Source: Melioribacteraceae bacterium (lineage in GTDB: Bacteria; Bacteroidota; Ignavibacteria; Ignavibacteriales; Melioribacteraceae). Taken from it: a stretch of 43,171 nucleotides of DNA. Location of the stretch: NCBI GenBank assembly GCA_028280855.1, contig JANQLA010000454.1, forward strand, positions 1-43,171, written 5' to 3'. Within the stretch, counting starts at the first letter, position 1. The number at the start of each line of letters is the position of its first letter. Made by a program: the position numbers and the translations under genes. The notes below the pieces were generated by a model. It was not told where the DNA came from. It saw nothing but the letters and a program-made list of their open reading frames with translations, and ran no database searches. Below are positions 17,901-25,975 of this stretch, one piece after another.

Positions 17901-18712
17901 GTAGGGATGTTATTTGTAGTAGAATTAGTATTATAATGTGTAAATACTTGCGACGATTGGTTGAAATAATCTATACCAACATTATCTAAACCTATCCACA
18001 AATTATTTTTGTAGTCAATGGAAATAAATAAAATTTTTTCACCAGCAATTGAATGCTTATCGGTTGTTGAGTGAATATATCTTACGGTGGATTGATTTGA
18101 AGTATTGAATTTAATTAGCCCTCTATTTTCTGTTCCCAACCACATAACGCCATTACTATCAACTGCTAGCGAAGTAAAGTTTATTTCGATATTTTTCGTA
18201 CCAGCAGGTACAGGTATGAATTCAAACTTTTGACCGTTAAACTTAAAGAGACCCTTACTAGTTGCTGCCAAAACAGCACCGTTTAAATCCTGAATTATAT
18301 CATTAATTACTATAGGTTTAAGCGACTCAGCCTCACTGTAGTCATCCAAATAATTTTTAAATTCATTCTTTGCGCGATCGAAAAGATTTATTCCGTTGTT
18401 GGTGCCAACCCAAAGATTCCCGTCTTTATCTAAATATAATTTATGAATCCAACTATCAGATAAGCTATTTGGATCGGTTGGGGAAAACTTAAATTCTTTT
18501 ATTGTGTGACCATCGTATCTATCCAACCCTGCCTCAGTGCCGAACCAAAGAAAACCATGTTTATCTTGTACAATAGATTGAACAGTATTTTGCGAAAGTC
18601 CGTCTTCAATAGTTATGGCTTCAAATATCCGCACATTTTCCTGGCCAAAATTGAGAGCTGAGATAGTTTGCCCGATTAAAATTAATAATATCAACTTCAA
18701 ATTAATTGACAT
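14951..18712 (-). CDS. Giant membrane sensor kinase: beta-propeller, Y_Y_Y, PAS, HisKA, HATPase
   Basis: The 1253 residues start with a signal peptide and about 14 propeller repeats of the 'two-component regulator propeller' type (to about 720). Each has a GLWVGT-like blade core, and the first carries the typical DGLSQNTVQSI opening. A Y_Y_Y domain (about 720-785), one transmembrane helix (about 790-812), a coiled coil, a PAS domain (about 860-970), the phospho-acceptor His near residue 993 in GIAHEINTPMQ, and a GHKL ATPase (DNGNGIPEKYL, GKGSGQGLS) follow. The propeller is outside the cytoplasm; such kinases often sense polysaccharide fragments. Unlike many relatives it has no fused receiver or AraC domain, so output must go through separate receivers such as the next gene. 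Confidence 0.95.
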   Translation of the reverse strand: MSINLKLILLILIGQTISALNFGQENVRIFEAITIEDGLSQNTVQSIVQDKHGFLWFGTEAGLDRYDGHTIKEFKFSPTDPNSLSDSWIHKLYLDKDGNLWVGTNNGINLFDRAKNEFKNYLDDYSEAESLKPIVINDIIQDLNGAVLAATSKGLFKFNGQKFEFIPVPAGTKNIEINFTSLAVDSNGVMWLGTENRGLIKFNTSNQSTVRYIHSTTDKHSIAGEKILFISIDYKNNLWIGLDNVGIDYFNQSSQVFTHYNTNSTTNNIPTNRVRSILKKSRTQYWIGTFDNGLFLWNTETKAATNYKHDKYNKRSLSNNIVLSIYKDHSGILWAGTSGGGVNKSQVSLFQIVEHKINRQNTLSNNLIWSFKEDSDGNIYTGTSDGLNIFDKKLNHLKTIKNELNSDKIITQNTIWAIAIDEKGDVWFGTGDGLNKLSKSTNKIAQYYFDKNPLYTLRNNRVQTLLYDSQKKLWVGTKNGIFKLDTQTSSYEYIDSVVTSGNDIKLDETFVLFEDFQKNIWVGTRDKGLIKYDRINNEYFSLTSKLNDPSTLSSNDIISIQQSKDSSIWIGTPYGLNKINPLTFEVKQYHVSDGLPDEVIYGIIEDEHNYLWVSTNNGICRFYPSANEFKTYTVNDGLQSNEFNVGAYLKLKSGKLLFGGINGFNAFDPEKMEATRAKPQIQFTGIKKFDKELLLDKSLQETSLIQLAHDENYFTIEFALLDFTSPRTNSYYYSITDSDKGWIDIGNKHDITFTNLAAGEYNLRIKGITSDGVESINTSKIKIIIEPVFWSTWWFRIIAIVFFAMLLFFGHKYRMRSVRTRNDLLERIIDQKTKDLRITNRELIFAKEELATEKEELTTTLKSIADGVISINHFGTITLANQAAEEILQKSNANLLGKNIIEVLLPEKKDGCKVNPEQCIKDFMNKWQNKIFKLSIEDESKIININSAEIISTSEEHHGYVIVLKDVTKKVKLENQLAMSQKMESIGQLAAGIAHEINTPMQYVGDNTSFFRDSFSVIFGYLSEIRVKLIEKYGDDSLLILDETSEECDLDFVLEEIPEALNQSDIGIQKVSKIVKAMKDFAHLGEKKKTYNNINHGIEVTSTISKNEWKYHSKLELKLENSLPEIYCLQDELNQAILNMIINSVHSIEEKYKGSNNELGQIVIETSYDDEYVTIKISDNGNGIPEKYLTKIFDPFFTTKEVGKGSGQGLSIAHDVIVNKHRGNIEVNSVIGKGTNIVITLPIHENESITATE

Positions 18713-18726
18713 GTATTCTCTCAGGA

Positions 18727-20877
18727 TTATTCATTACCAAATGGTAATTTTATATGGAATTCGGTTCCTTTTCCCACTTTGGAGTTTACGTCAAGCTGTC
18801 CATTATGCTTGTTTACAATTATATCATGAGCAATAGACAACCCCTGCCCGGTACCTTTACCAACCTCTTTTGTTGTAAAGAACGGATTAAATATCTTATG
18901 TAAGTTCTCCTGTGAAATTCCTTCACCCGAATCGGAAATTGTAATGTGGACGAATTGGTCATCTGCATCTGTGGATATCTTTATTATTCCTTTCCTATCT
19001 TCTCTCTCAGCAACTTTTTCAATTGCGTGAGCAGCGTTAACAATCATATTTAGAATTACCTGATTCAATTCATCTTGTAAACAATAAACATTTGGTAAAT
19101 CCGGTTTAAGGTTCAACTCCAAATCGGCAACATATTTCCATTCGTTTTTAGAGATTGTTGCCGTAACCTCAATGCCATGATTTATATCATGGAAGGATTT
19201 ATCTTTTTCACCTGGATGAGCAAAGTCCTTCATTGCCTTTACTATCTTTGTAACGCGGTCTATCCCGATTTTCGATTGATCTAATGCATTTGGTATTTCT
19301 TCGACTAGAAATTCTAAGTCAATTTCATCTTTTAATTTTTTTATTTCAGATGACAAATTAAATGTGCTATTTTCATCCGCATTATCAGAAATACTATTTA
19401 TAAAGTTATTTACTGATTCAAATGCTTCTTTTAAAAAGCTTGTGTTATCACCAACATATTGCATGGGAGTATTAATTTCATGAGCTATTCCGGCTGCTAG
19501 TTGACCAATTGATTCCATTTTTTGAGCAACTGCGAGCTGGTTTTCTACCTTAATTTTTTCTGTAATATCTTCTTTAATAGCTAAGTAGTTTGTAATTTCA
19601 CCGCCCATATTTTTGATTGGGGAAATAGTAACATTTTCCCAAAATACTTCCCCGTTTTTCTTAATGTTTTGAAACCTGCCTACCCACTGATTACCGTTCG
19701 AAATAGTGTTCCAGAGATCTTTATAAACTTGTTCTTCCTGATTACCAGATTTTAAAATCCTTGGATTTTTTCCTATTACCTCTCCGAAAGTATAGCCTGT
19801 TATTTTTGTGAATGCAGGATTTACATACTCGATATTACCATCAGTGTCAGTAATTACAACTGAGTTGGCGCTTTGTTCAACCGCATTTGTCAACTTCCTC
19901 ATTTCGTCCTCTACTGATTTTCGAGCAAGGTCTTCATATTGCTGTATTATAGCATGAGTAATTAATTCAGCTATTATTTTAAGGAGGTTGGCATCGCCAA
20001 TATTCCAGTCTTTTTTAAGAGTAAGATTTTGGAATACAAGAAATCCTATTAAAATATTAGACGAAGAAAGTGGGACTGCTATCATCGATTTTACGCCGTC
20101 GCGTTGCAGCATGTTTTTTTCATTCCATGCATCATGCGGAAGTTTTGATGTATTTGTGATAATTAAATTATCATGTTCAGATAGTTTCTTAAACCAGTAA
20201 GGAATTCGATCTATTGAATAATTTTGATATTTATGTACGCATTTGTGATGGTCGAAAACGCACCACTCATGTGTGATGCTAACGGTTTGTAAATCTTCGG
20301 AAGTTTGAAATACCATGCATCTATCAGCTTCTATGAACTCACCTACTTTCTGCAGCGCGAATTCTATAGAAGAGTTTGCATCGTTCTTATCTGACATCAG
20401 TAAAGTAGATGAGATTTCGGCCGTAAGCTTTTCAAAATTTAACCGATAAAGCAAATCAACGTCTCGTTGCCTTTCTTTAGTGACGGGTTTAATAAAAAGC
20501 ACGACAATCTGCGTTGAGTCAATTGTATCGAGTTTTGCGTTAATCTCAACAACAAATTTTTTGTTTTTTTTCGAGCGGTGAGTTGAAATAGACCGGTAAA
20601 CGGAATCCTCATCCACTATTAGGTTAATTTTATTTACCTGTTCATTTTGATAAATCGAAACATCTTCGATCTTTTTATTTAGAAGCTCTTCCCTATTGTA
20701 TCCATATAATAAGCAAGCATTGCTGTTGACATCAATTATCTTTCTCGAATCTTTCAAGATAATTATAATCGAATCATGCGTTAGACTAAAAGCATGCTCA
20801 TATTTATTTCTAATCTTTTTCGAACTATCTATAATTTCATCTTCACATGTTTCTGAAATTGTGCCCTTCATTTTCAA
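18727..20877 (-). CDS. Soluble sensor kinase: PAS-GAF-PAS-HisKA-HATPase
   Basis: This 716-residue protein has no membrane helix. Order: PAS at about 25-130, GAF at about 150-310, PAS at about 325-445 (EYVNPAFTKITGYTFGEV), phospho-acceptor His near 464, and a GHKL ATPase to the end (DSGEGISQENL, GKGTGQGLS). The dimerisation/phospho-acceptor region is almost identical to that of the downstream propeller kinase, including QKMESIGQLAAGIAHEINTP. The GAF has several Cys and His residues (CVFDHHKCVHKY), so a bound cofactor is possible but unproven. It is the first gene of the leftward operon, 14 bp before the propeller kinase gene. No clear promoter was identified. Confidence 0.94.
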   Translation of the reverse strand: MKMKGTISETCEDEIIDSSKKIRNKYEHAFSLTHDSIIIILKDSRKIIDVNSNACLLYGYNREELLNKKIEDVSIYQNEQVNKINLIVDEDSVYRSISTHRSKKNKKFVVEINAKLDTIDSTQIVVLFIKPVTKERQRDVDLLYRLNFEKLTAEISSTLLMSDKNDANSSIEFALQKVGEFIEADRCMVFQTSEDLQTVSITHEWCVFDHHKCVHKYQNYSIDRIPYWFKKLSEHDNLIITNTSKLPHDAWNEKNMLQRDGVKSMIAVPLSSSNILIGFLVFQNLTLKKDWNIGDANLLKIIAELITHAIIQQYEDLARKSVEDEMRKLTNAVEQSANSVVITDTDGNIEYVNPAFTKITGYTFGEVIGKNPRILKSGNQEEQVYKDLWNTISNGNQWVGRFQNIKKNGEVFWENVTISPIKNMGGEITNYLAIKEDITEKIKVENQLAVAQKMESIGQLAAGIAHEINTPMQYVGDNTSFLKEAFESVNNFINSISDNADENSTFNLSSEIKKLKDEIDLEFLVEEIPNALDQSKIGIDRVTKIVKAMKDFAHPGEKDKSFHDINHGIEVTATISKNEWKYVADLELNLKPDLPNVYCLQDELNQVILNMIVNAAHAIEKVAEREDRKGIIKISTDADDQFVHITISDSGEGISQENLHKIFNPFFTTKEVGKGTGQGLSIAHDIIVNKHNGQLDVNSKVGKGTEFHIKLPFGNE

Positions 20878-21387
20878 AGACCCTGTTTTCTGTACTCATT
20901 TTCATCAGGATATCGCAAACTGTAGGAGAGTATTACTTCAATAGCTACGTTTAGAAGAATTTTATCACAATATCCATTCTCCATCCAGTTCGTGGAGTTA
21001 TTTAATTATCGTAATAAAATCTATCTTTTAAAGTCCTTATTAATTCATTATTTAAATAACTTTTCCAAAACAAGGCGTATTATCCGATTATTTATTGATG
21101 TAGCAACATTTAAAAGTCTCGGGATGAGAATAACATATCTTATGGATTTTACTGCAGATACTGGATTGATAAAGGATAATTATGCCCCAGCTGTTCAGTG
21201 AGTTGAATTTGATTCCAAGGAGCTAAGATGTGAAAGAAGAATTGGCGACAGTGTTTTAAAAGGTGTAGTTTCTACTTCCGACACCCTTATTTCCACTCGG
21301 GAATCTCAAGATAACTAAGGACTCCATTCTTCGTCTCTTCTAGTGCTTTACAAGTCTCATCTACCCGTAATCAAGTTATAACTCCCT

Positions 21388-21424
21388 CTCTTCGATAACG
21401 AGCACTCTGTTTGATATCGAACAG
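21388..21424 (+). promoter_or_regulatory. Two tandem palindromes, candidate upstream activating sites of the ABC operon
   Basis: CTGTTTGATATCGAACAG (21407-21424) matches its own reverse complement at 16 of 18 positions. CTCTTCGATAACGAGCAC (21388-21405) is a second copy, agreeing with the dyad consensus CTGTTyGATATCrAACAG at about 14 of 18. Centres are 19 bp apart, about 59.5 and 78.5 bp upstream of the -24 GG. This is a typical layout for an NtrC-type dimer pair; the regulator is inferred to be the one encoded in the same operon (25976-27346). Confidence 0.6.
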
Positions 21425-21473
21425 TATCCATAAACTAATTCTTCGGTTTTTAATCTTAAAGGTAGTTTAACAG

Positions 21474-21489
21474 TGGCAGGGTCTTTGCG
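21474..21489 (+). promoter_or_regulatory. Sigma-54 promoter of the ABC exporter operon
   Basis: TGGCAG-GGTCT-TTGCG is near consensus: GG and GC are separated by exactly 10 bases. A start site about 12 bases downstream would leave a leader of about 20 bases with CAGGA before ATG 21521. This excludes an in-frame upstream GTG at 21473 as the gene start. Confidence 0.75.
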
Positions 21490-21520
21490 TTCGTTCATAG
21501 TCAAATTACAGGAATTGTTA

Positions 21521-22765
21521 ATGGACAGAGAACTATCCAAAGAATATGTAAGTAGAGTAAACAGGAAAAAAATTGTTTTGTGGACAGTAGGAATAGCAAT
21601 ACTAATTGCTTTTGGATGGTCGATTCGATTATTTCTTTCGCCTAATCTGGATTCCAGGAATATAAGATTTGCAATTGCAGAAGTTGGCGATGTTGAGTCG
21701 ACACTGAATGCATCCGGTATAGTTTTGCCTGAGAAGGAACAGGTGATTACCAGCCCTATAAATACTAAAATAATTGATGTTAATTTTGAACTTGGCGAAC
21801 ATATAAAAACGGGAAGTAAACTTCTTGAGCTTGACCGCGAATCTATAAGCAATCAGTACAAGCAGCTTGTAGATGAAGTAGAGGTTCAGAAAAATCAAAT
21901 TGAAAAACATGAACTGAGTTCGGAAAAAAGCATAGAGGAATCCATCGCAAATCTTGATATAAAAAAATTAAGAGTATCCTTTCTGGAATCGAGTTTAAAG
22001 CGTGAGCAAAAGCTGCTAGAGATTGGGGCGTCAACGGAAGTGAAGGTAGAACAGTCTAAGCTAACATTAGAGATTGCCCGACGAGAACTATTGCTTCTTG
22101 AAAAACAAATTGAAAATGAAAAGAAAAATATTGCCGCGCAGTTAAAGGATTATAGACTTCAGCTTCGAATACAGGAACGCAGGCTTGATGAACTTAAGAA
22201 CAAGTTGGAAGAATCATCAATCAGTAGTGAATCCGGCGGCGTTATAACATGGATTAAAAATGAAATTGGCTCCAATGTAAGAGAAGGCGACATAATAGCG
22301 AAGATCGCAAACCTAAACAGTTTTAAAGTGGAAGCGAATATTTCAGATATCTATGCAACGCAGCTCCGGGTAAGCGGGAGGGTGAGAGTTCGAATCAATA
22401 ATACAGATTTGTATGGAGGCATTAAAAGCATATCGCCTTCCGTGGAGAACAACCTGGCAAACTTTATAATTGAGCTTGATGATAATAAAAACGAATTGCT
22501 TCGTCCCAACCTGCGAGTAGAAGTCTTCGTTATTATTTCCAATGTTGCAAATGTTGTGCGCGTAAAGAACGGGCCGTTTTTCAACGGATCGCCTGATCAA
22601 AAAATATATCTTGTTAACGATTCGAAAGCAATTAGGGCGGATGCAGTGTTTGGAGCTTCGAATTTTGACTTTGTTGAGATTAAATCCGGTATTCAAGCCG
22701 GAGACAAAATTATTCTTTCTGATATGACTGAATATTACCACATGGATGAAATAGAAATAAACTAA
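21521..22765 (+). CDS. Membrane fusion (adaptor) protein of an ABC exporter
   Basis: The 414 residues are built like HlyD/MacA adaptors. A transmembrane anchor lies at about 17-39. A split lipoyl-like domain has VLPEKEQVITSPINTKIIDV before the hairpin and GGVITWIKNEIGSNVREGDII after it. A long coiled-coil hairpin spans about 105-235, and the C-terminal beta-barrel and membrane-proximal domains follow. It would link the inner-membrane ABC complex to an outer-membrane channel; no TolC-like gene is in the window. ATG 21521 has CAGGA nine bases upstream. The next gene starts 20 bp downstream. The operon also codes its own regulator and kinase. Confidence 0.93.
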   Translation: MDRELSKEYVSRVNRKKIVLWTVGIAILIAFGWSIRLFLSPNLDSRNIRFAIAEVGDVESTLNASGIVLPEKEQVITSPINTKIIDVNFELGEHIKTGSKLLELDRESISNQYKQLVDEVEVQKNQIEKHELSSEKSIEESIANLDIKKLRVSFLESSLKREQKLLEIGASTEVKVEQSKLTLEIARRELLLLEKQIENEKKNIAAQLKDYRLQLRIQERRLDELKNKLEESSISSESGGVITWIKNEIGSNVREGDIIAKIANLNSFKVEANISDIYATQLRVSGRVRVRINNTDLYGGIKSISPSVENNLANFIIELDDNKNELLRPNLRVEVFVIISNVANVVRVKNGPFFNGSPDQKIYLVNDSKAIRADAVFGASNFDFVEIKSGIQAGDKIILSDMTEYYHMDEIEIN

Positions 22766-22785
22766 TAAACCAACAGGAAACTAAA

Positions 22786-23451
22786 ATGATTTTATTGGAA
22801 AACATTGATAAGGTATACCGCACCAGGTCAATTGAAACACTGGCTCTTCAGGATGTAAGCATCGAAGTTCGCAAAGGGGAATTCCTTTCAATAATGGGAC
22901 CTTCGGGAAGCGGGAAAAGTACTCTGCTTAACATTATGGGATTGCTTGATGCACCGACATCCGGTGATATATCTATAGACCAGCTGCCGGTTAAGAATTA
23001 CAAGGACAAAGAACTCGCAAAGTTGCGGAATCAGAAAATAGGATTTGTGTTTCAAAGTTATCATCTTATAAACGATTTAACTGTAATCGACAATGTTGAA
23101 ATTCCCTTGCTATACAGGAATATGCCTGGAAAAGAGAGAAGAAAACTTGCAACCGAAGCGCTTGAGATAGTGGGTTTAAGCGCGCGAATGAACCTCTTTC
23201 CAAACCAGCTTTCAGGCGGGCAGGCGCAGCGCGTTGCAATAGCCCGCGCAATTGTAGGCAAGCCCGAAATTATTCTCGCCGATGAACCTACGGGAAACCT
23301 CGACAGCGCTATGGGAAACGAGATACTAGACATACTAGCTGAACTTCATGGAAAAAATAACACAACCATTGTAATGGTAACTCACGATGAACGCATGGCT
23401 GAAAGGTCGGAGCGCGTTATTCATTTCTTCGATGGATGCCAGGTTAATTAG
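22786..23451 (+). CDS. ABC transporter ATP-binding protein, MacB/LolD type
   Basis: The 221-residue ATPase has all catalytic motifs: Walker [10 protein letters not shown] at 38-46, Q-loop Gln90, signature LSGGQ at 142-146, Walker B IILADE at 162-167, D-loop NLDSA at 171-175 and switch His200. Size and the [21 protein letters not shown] segment place it in the MacB/LolD/FtsE subfamily, whose members power envelope efflux or lipoprotein release without moving substrate through a membrane channel. It would pair with the two FtsX-type permeases encoded just downstream (9 bp gap). Confidence 0.96.
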   Translation: MILLENIDKVYRTRSIETLALQDVSIEVRKGEFLSIMGPSGSGKSTLLNIMGLLDAPTSGDISIDQLPVKNYKDKELAKLRNQKIGFVFQSYHLINDLTVIDNVEIPLLYRNMPGKERRKLATEALEIVGLSARMNLFPNQLSGGQAQRVAIARAIVGKPEIILADEPTGNLDSAMGNEILDILAELHGKNNTTIVMVTHDERMAERSERVIHFFDGCQVN

Positions 23452-23460
23452 GGGGAAGGT

Positions 23461-24762
23461 ATGCTCACAAACTACATAAAGATGGCTGGGAAAGTTTTGC
23501 TAAGACGAAAGTTTTTTACATTCATAAGTTTGTTCGGTATCAGCTTTACTATAATGGTATTACTGATCGTTACAGCATTTATTGAATCCAGGGTAAGCTC
23601 GGATGGTGAAATGGTTAATAGGTCAAGGATACTAATTGCCGACAGGTTGATCGGGGTAGATTCATCGAAGACCAGCGGCACATGGAGTTCACCCGGATTT
23701 AAGTTCCTGAATAAATATTTAAAAAACATTGAAACTCCCGAACTCATTTCTATCTACTCGCATGGTCGCGATTACTTTACTTATCCAAACGGGATTAAAC
23801 TGAAATTGACAAGAAAATTCACGGATGATACTTTTTGGCGAATTTATCCGTTTCGTTTTATTGAAGGAAAAGCTTTTGGAATAAATGAATATGAATCAGC
23901 AAGCCGGGTTGCTGTTATAAATGAATATACGGCTCTGGCATATTTTGGAAAAACAAATGTTGTTGGAGAGCCAATTGAAGTTGGGGGTATCACATACCGG
24001 GTTATCGGAGTTGTAGAAAACATTTCGGTACTGAACCGGTATATTTCATCCGATGTATATGTTCCGACAACAACAGCCAAAAGTAATACTCTCGATACAT
24101 TTTTTGGAGGTTTTGGAGCATCAATACTAGCCAAAGAAGTTTCGGATTTTCCGGTTATCAGAAATGAGTTTCATCGAAATCTTCGCGAAGCGTTGAAGGA
24201 CGCGCCGGATCCTTCGCGTACTCATGTATTAAAGTGTGTATTGAAAACTTATTCGGAAATGTTTGCTAAAGAATTTTATAACTCTTCCGATAAATTAGAT
24301 CATCAAACTACTCTCGATAAAACTATTGAAGAACCTACGGGTATTCCTGCATCGTTTCTCATTTATTCTGGTATTGGTTTTTTAATGATACTGTTTATGT
24401 TACTGCCTTCAATAAACCTTGTAAATATTAATTTAAGCAGGATGACTGAAAGAAATTCGGAAATCGGTGTGCGCAAAGCTTTCGGGGCCTCAAAGTCCAC
24501 TCTTGTGGGACAATTCATTGTTGAAAATATTATCCTGACATTGATCGGTGGAGTGGTAAGCGCAATATTAGCGGCATTAGCATTAAATGCTATAAATAGC
24601 AGCGGTATTATTAAACACGTTAATCTCACGATGAGCTTTAGTATGCTTATCATCTCTGTAATTATCTGCATGATATTTGGAATTATGTCCGGAGCTTATC
24701 CAGCTTACCGGATGTCCAAACTTCATCCTGTTGAAGCATTAAGAGGAGGAACGAATGTTTAA
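23461..24762 (+). CDS. ABC transporter permease, FtsX/MacB family (first)
   Basis: The 433-residue protein has the MacB layout: helix 1 near 17-40, a large periplasmic domain at about 45-295 (MacB_PCD-like, with VVGEPIEVGGITYRVIGVVE), then three helices in the FtsX domain (about 298-430). The conserved cytoplasmic loop reads SRMTERNSEIGVRKAFGAS and the C-terminus PAYRMSKLHPVEALRGG. It lacks a fused ATPase and relies on the preceding gene. The last 8 bases overlap the second permease gene, so the two are expected to form a heterodimer. The substrate cannot be read from sequence. Confidence 0.94.
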   Translation: MLTNYIKMAGKVLLRRKFFTFISLFGISFTIMVLLIVTAFIESRVSSDGEMVNRSRILIADRLIGVDSSKTSGTWSSPGFKFLNKYLKNIETPELISIYSHGRDYFTYPNGIKLKLTRKFTDDTFWRIYPFRFIEGKAFGINEYESASRVAVINEYTALAYFGKTNVVGEPIEVGGITYRVIGVVENISVLNRYISSDVYVPTTTAKSNTLDTFFGGFGASILAKEVSDFPVIRNEFHRNLREALKDAPDPSRTHVLKCVLKTYSEMFAKEFYNSSDKLDHQTTLDKTIEEPTGIPASFLIYSGIGFLMILFMLLPSINLVNINLSRMTERNSEIGVRKAFGASKSTLVGQFIVENIILTLIGGVVSAILAALALNAINSSGIIKHVNLTMSFSMLIISVIICMIFGIMSGAYPAYRMSKLHPVEALRGGTNV

Positions 24763-25960
24763 GCATTTATTTAAACTAATTTGGAATAGAAAAAAAAGTA
24801 ATACACTTCTTTTGGTTGAAGTTTTTCTATCATTCCTGGTTTTGTTCGCCGTGCTAAGTGTATTTTATTATAACTATTCTTTCTATTCAGATCCGCTGGG
24901 ATTTGAGTATAAAAATGTATGGATAGCAAATTTGAGCCCCAACTCTGATGACGAGGATGAAACAAGAACGAACGTTGAAAATATGTATAACCTTTTAAAT
25001 TCCTTCACACAGATTGAATCGTTTTCTTTTTGCTCTGATTATACACATCCGTACGCAGGTAATACGTGGGTAAACGGTTATAAAAACGTTGAGGGAGTTT
25101 ATGTTAATACGATCTTACATTCAGGAGACGATGATTTTGCTAAAACTGCAGGATTAAATTTTATTGAAGGCAGGTGGTTTAATAAGTCCGATGATGCGGC
25201 TTTGGTTCAACCGATTGTTGTTAATAAGTTGTTCAAAGAAACCTTTTTTAATGAAAGTAGTGTGGCTGGAAAAAAGTTTCAACGTTTCGATGATAACGGA
25301 AAGCCTGAAGCTGATTATACCGTAATTGGTGTAATTGATAATTATAAGTACAAAGGTGAATTTGTTGAAGAAAGCCCCAAAATATTTCGCAGGTTTAATT
25401 ACAGGGACACTACGGCAAATTTTCGACGAAATAATTCTATTCTTATAAAGGTAAAAGCAGGAACTTCTATAGCCTTCGAAGAGAAACTTGTTGGTGAGAT
25501 AAGCCGAATTACCAAAGGGTGGAATGTAAAAGTTAGTCAGCTCGAAGTTATAAGAGACAGGTATATAAAAGATAAGGGGATTGAGATACTGGTTCCATCT
25601 TCCATCGCTTTCTTTCTCATATTGAATGTTGCGCTTGGTTTAATGGGAGTGCTTTGGTACAGTATTAATAGGCGTAGAACTGAAATTGGTTTAAGGCGTG
25701 CAATTGGAGCATCGGGTAAAAGAATTCTTTTGCAAATTATTGGCGAAGCAATTGTGCTCGGTACATTCGCAATCGTAATCGGAATTGCTTTCGCCGTACA
25801 GGTACCGATATTGCAATTATTTGATACTAAAATTGGAATTTATATAGCGGGTATTTTAACGGCGTCTGTTTTTCTTTATTTTATAATTACGATTTGCGCA
25901 TTTTATCCCAGTGTGCTGGCTGCAAAAGTTCAACCGGTAGACGCATTACATTCTGAATAA
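24755..25960 (+). CDS. ABC transporter permease, FtsX/MacB family (second)
   Basis: The 401 residues repeat the topology of the preceding protein: one N-terminal helix (about 18-38), a periplasmic domain (about 40-275) and three C-terminal helices. The FtsX loop is INRRRTEIGLRRAIGASGKR and the C-terminal end AKVQPVDALHSE. The periplasmic part differs strongly from that of the first permease, suggesting a specialised heterodimer rather than a recent duplicate. It starts inside the previous gene and is followed after 15 bp by the response regulator gene. Confidence 0.93.
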   Translation: MFKHLFKLIWNRKKSNTLLLVEVFLSFLVLFAVLSVFYYNYSFYSDPLGFEYKNVWIANLSPNSDDEDETRTNVENMYNLLNSFTQIESFSFCSDYTHPYAGNTWVNGYKNVEGVYVNTILHSGDDDFAKTAGLNFIEGRWFNKSDDAALVQPIVVNKLFKETFFNESSVAGKKFQRFDDNGKPEADYTVIGVIDNYKYKGEFVEESPKIFRRFNYRDTTANFRRNNSILIKVKAGTSIAFEEKLVGEISRITKGWNVKVSQLEVIRDRYIKDKGIEILVPSSIAFFLILNVALGLMGVLWYSINRRRTEIGLRRAIGASGKRILLQIIGEAIVLGTFAIVIGIAFAVQVPILQLFDTKIGIYIAGILTASVFLYFIITICAFYPSVLAAKVQPVDALHSE

Positions 25961-25975
25961 ATTAACTTCGCAAAA

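Larger units (their letters stand above)
20878..21520 (+). other. Divergent intergenic region, with a broken open frame at 20992-21318
   Basis: This 643-bp gap separates two divergent operons. Its right third carries the activator sites and sigma-54 promoter listed separately. A frame from ATG 20992 codes 69 residues to a TGA at 21199-21201, then stays open another 38 codons to a TAA at 21316. I recognise no family in either half, and no ribosome-binding site is evident. It may be chance or a decayed gene. I saw no tRNA or repeat here. Confidence 0.3.

Noticed and set aside
21473..21520. GTG at 21473 as start of the membrane fusion protein.
   Set aside because: It lies inside the -24 element of the sigma-54 promoter; ATG 21521 has a proper ribosome-binding site.
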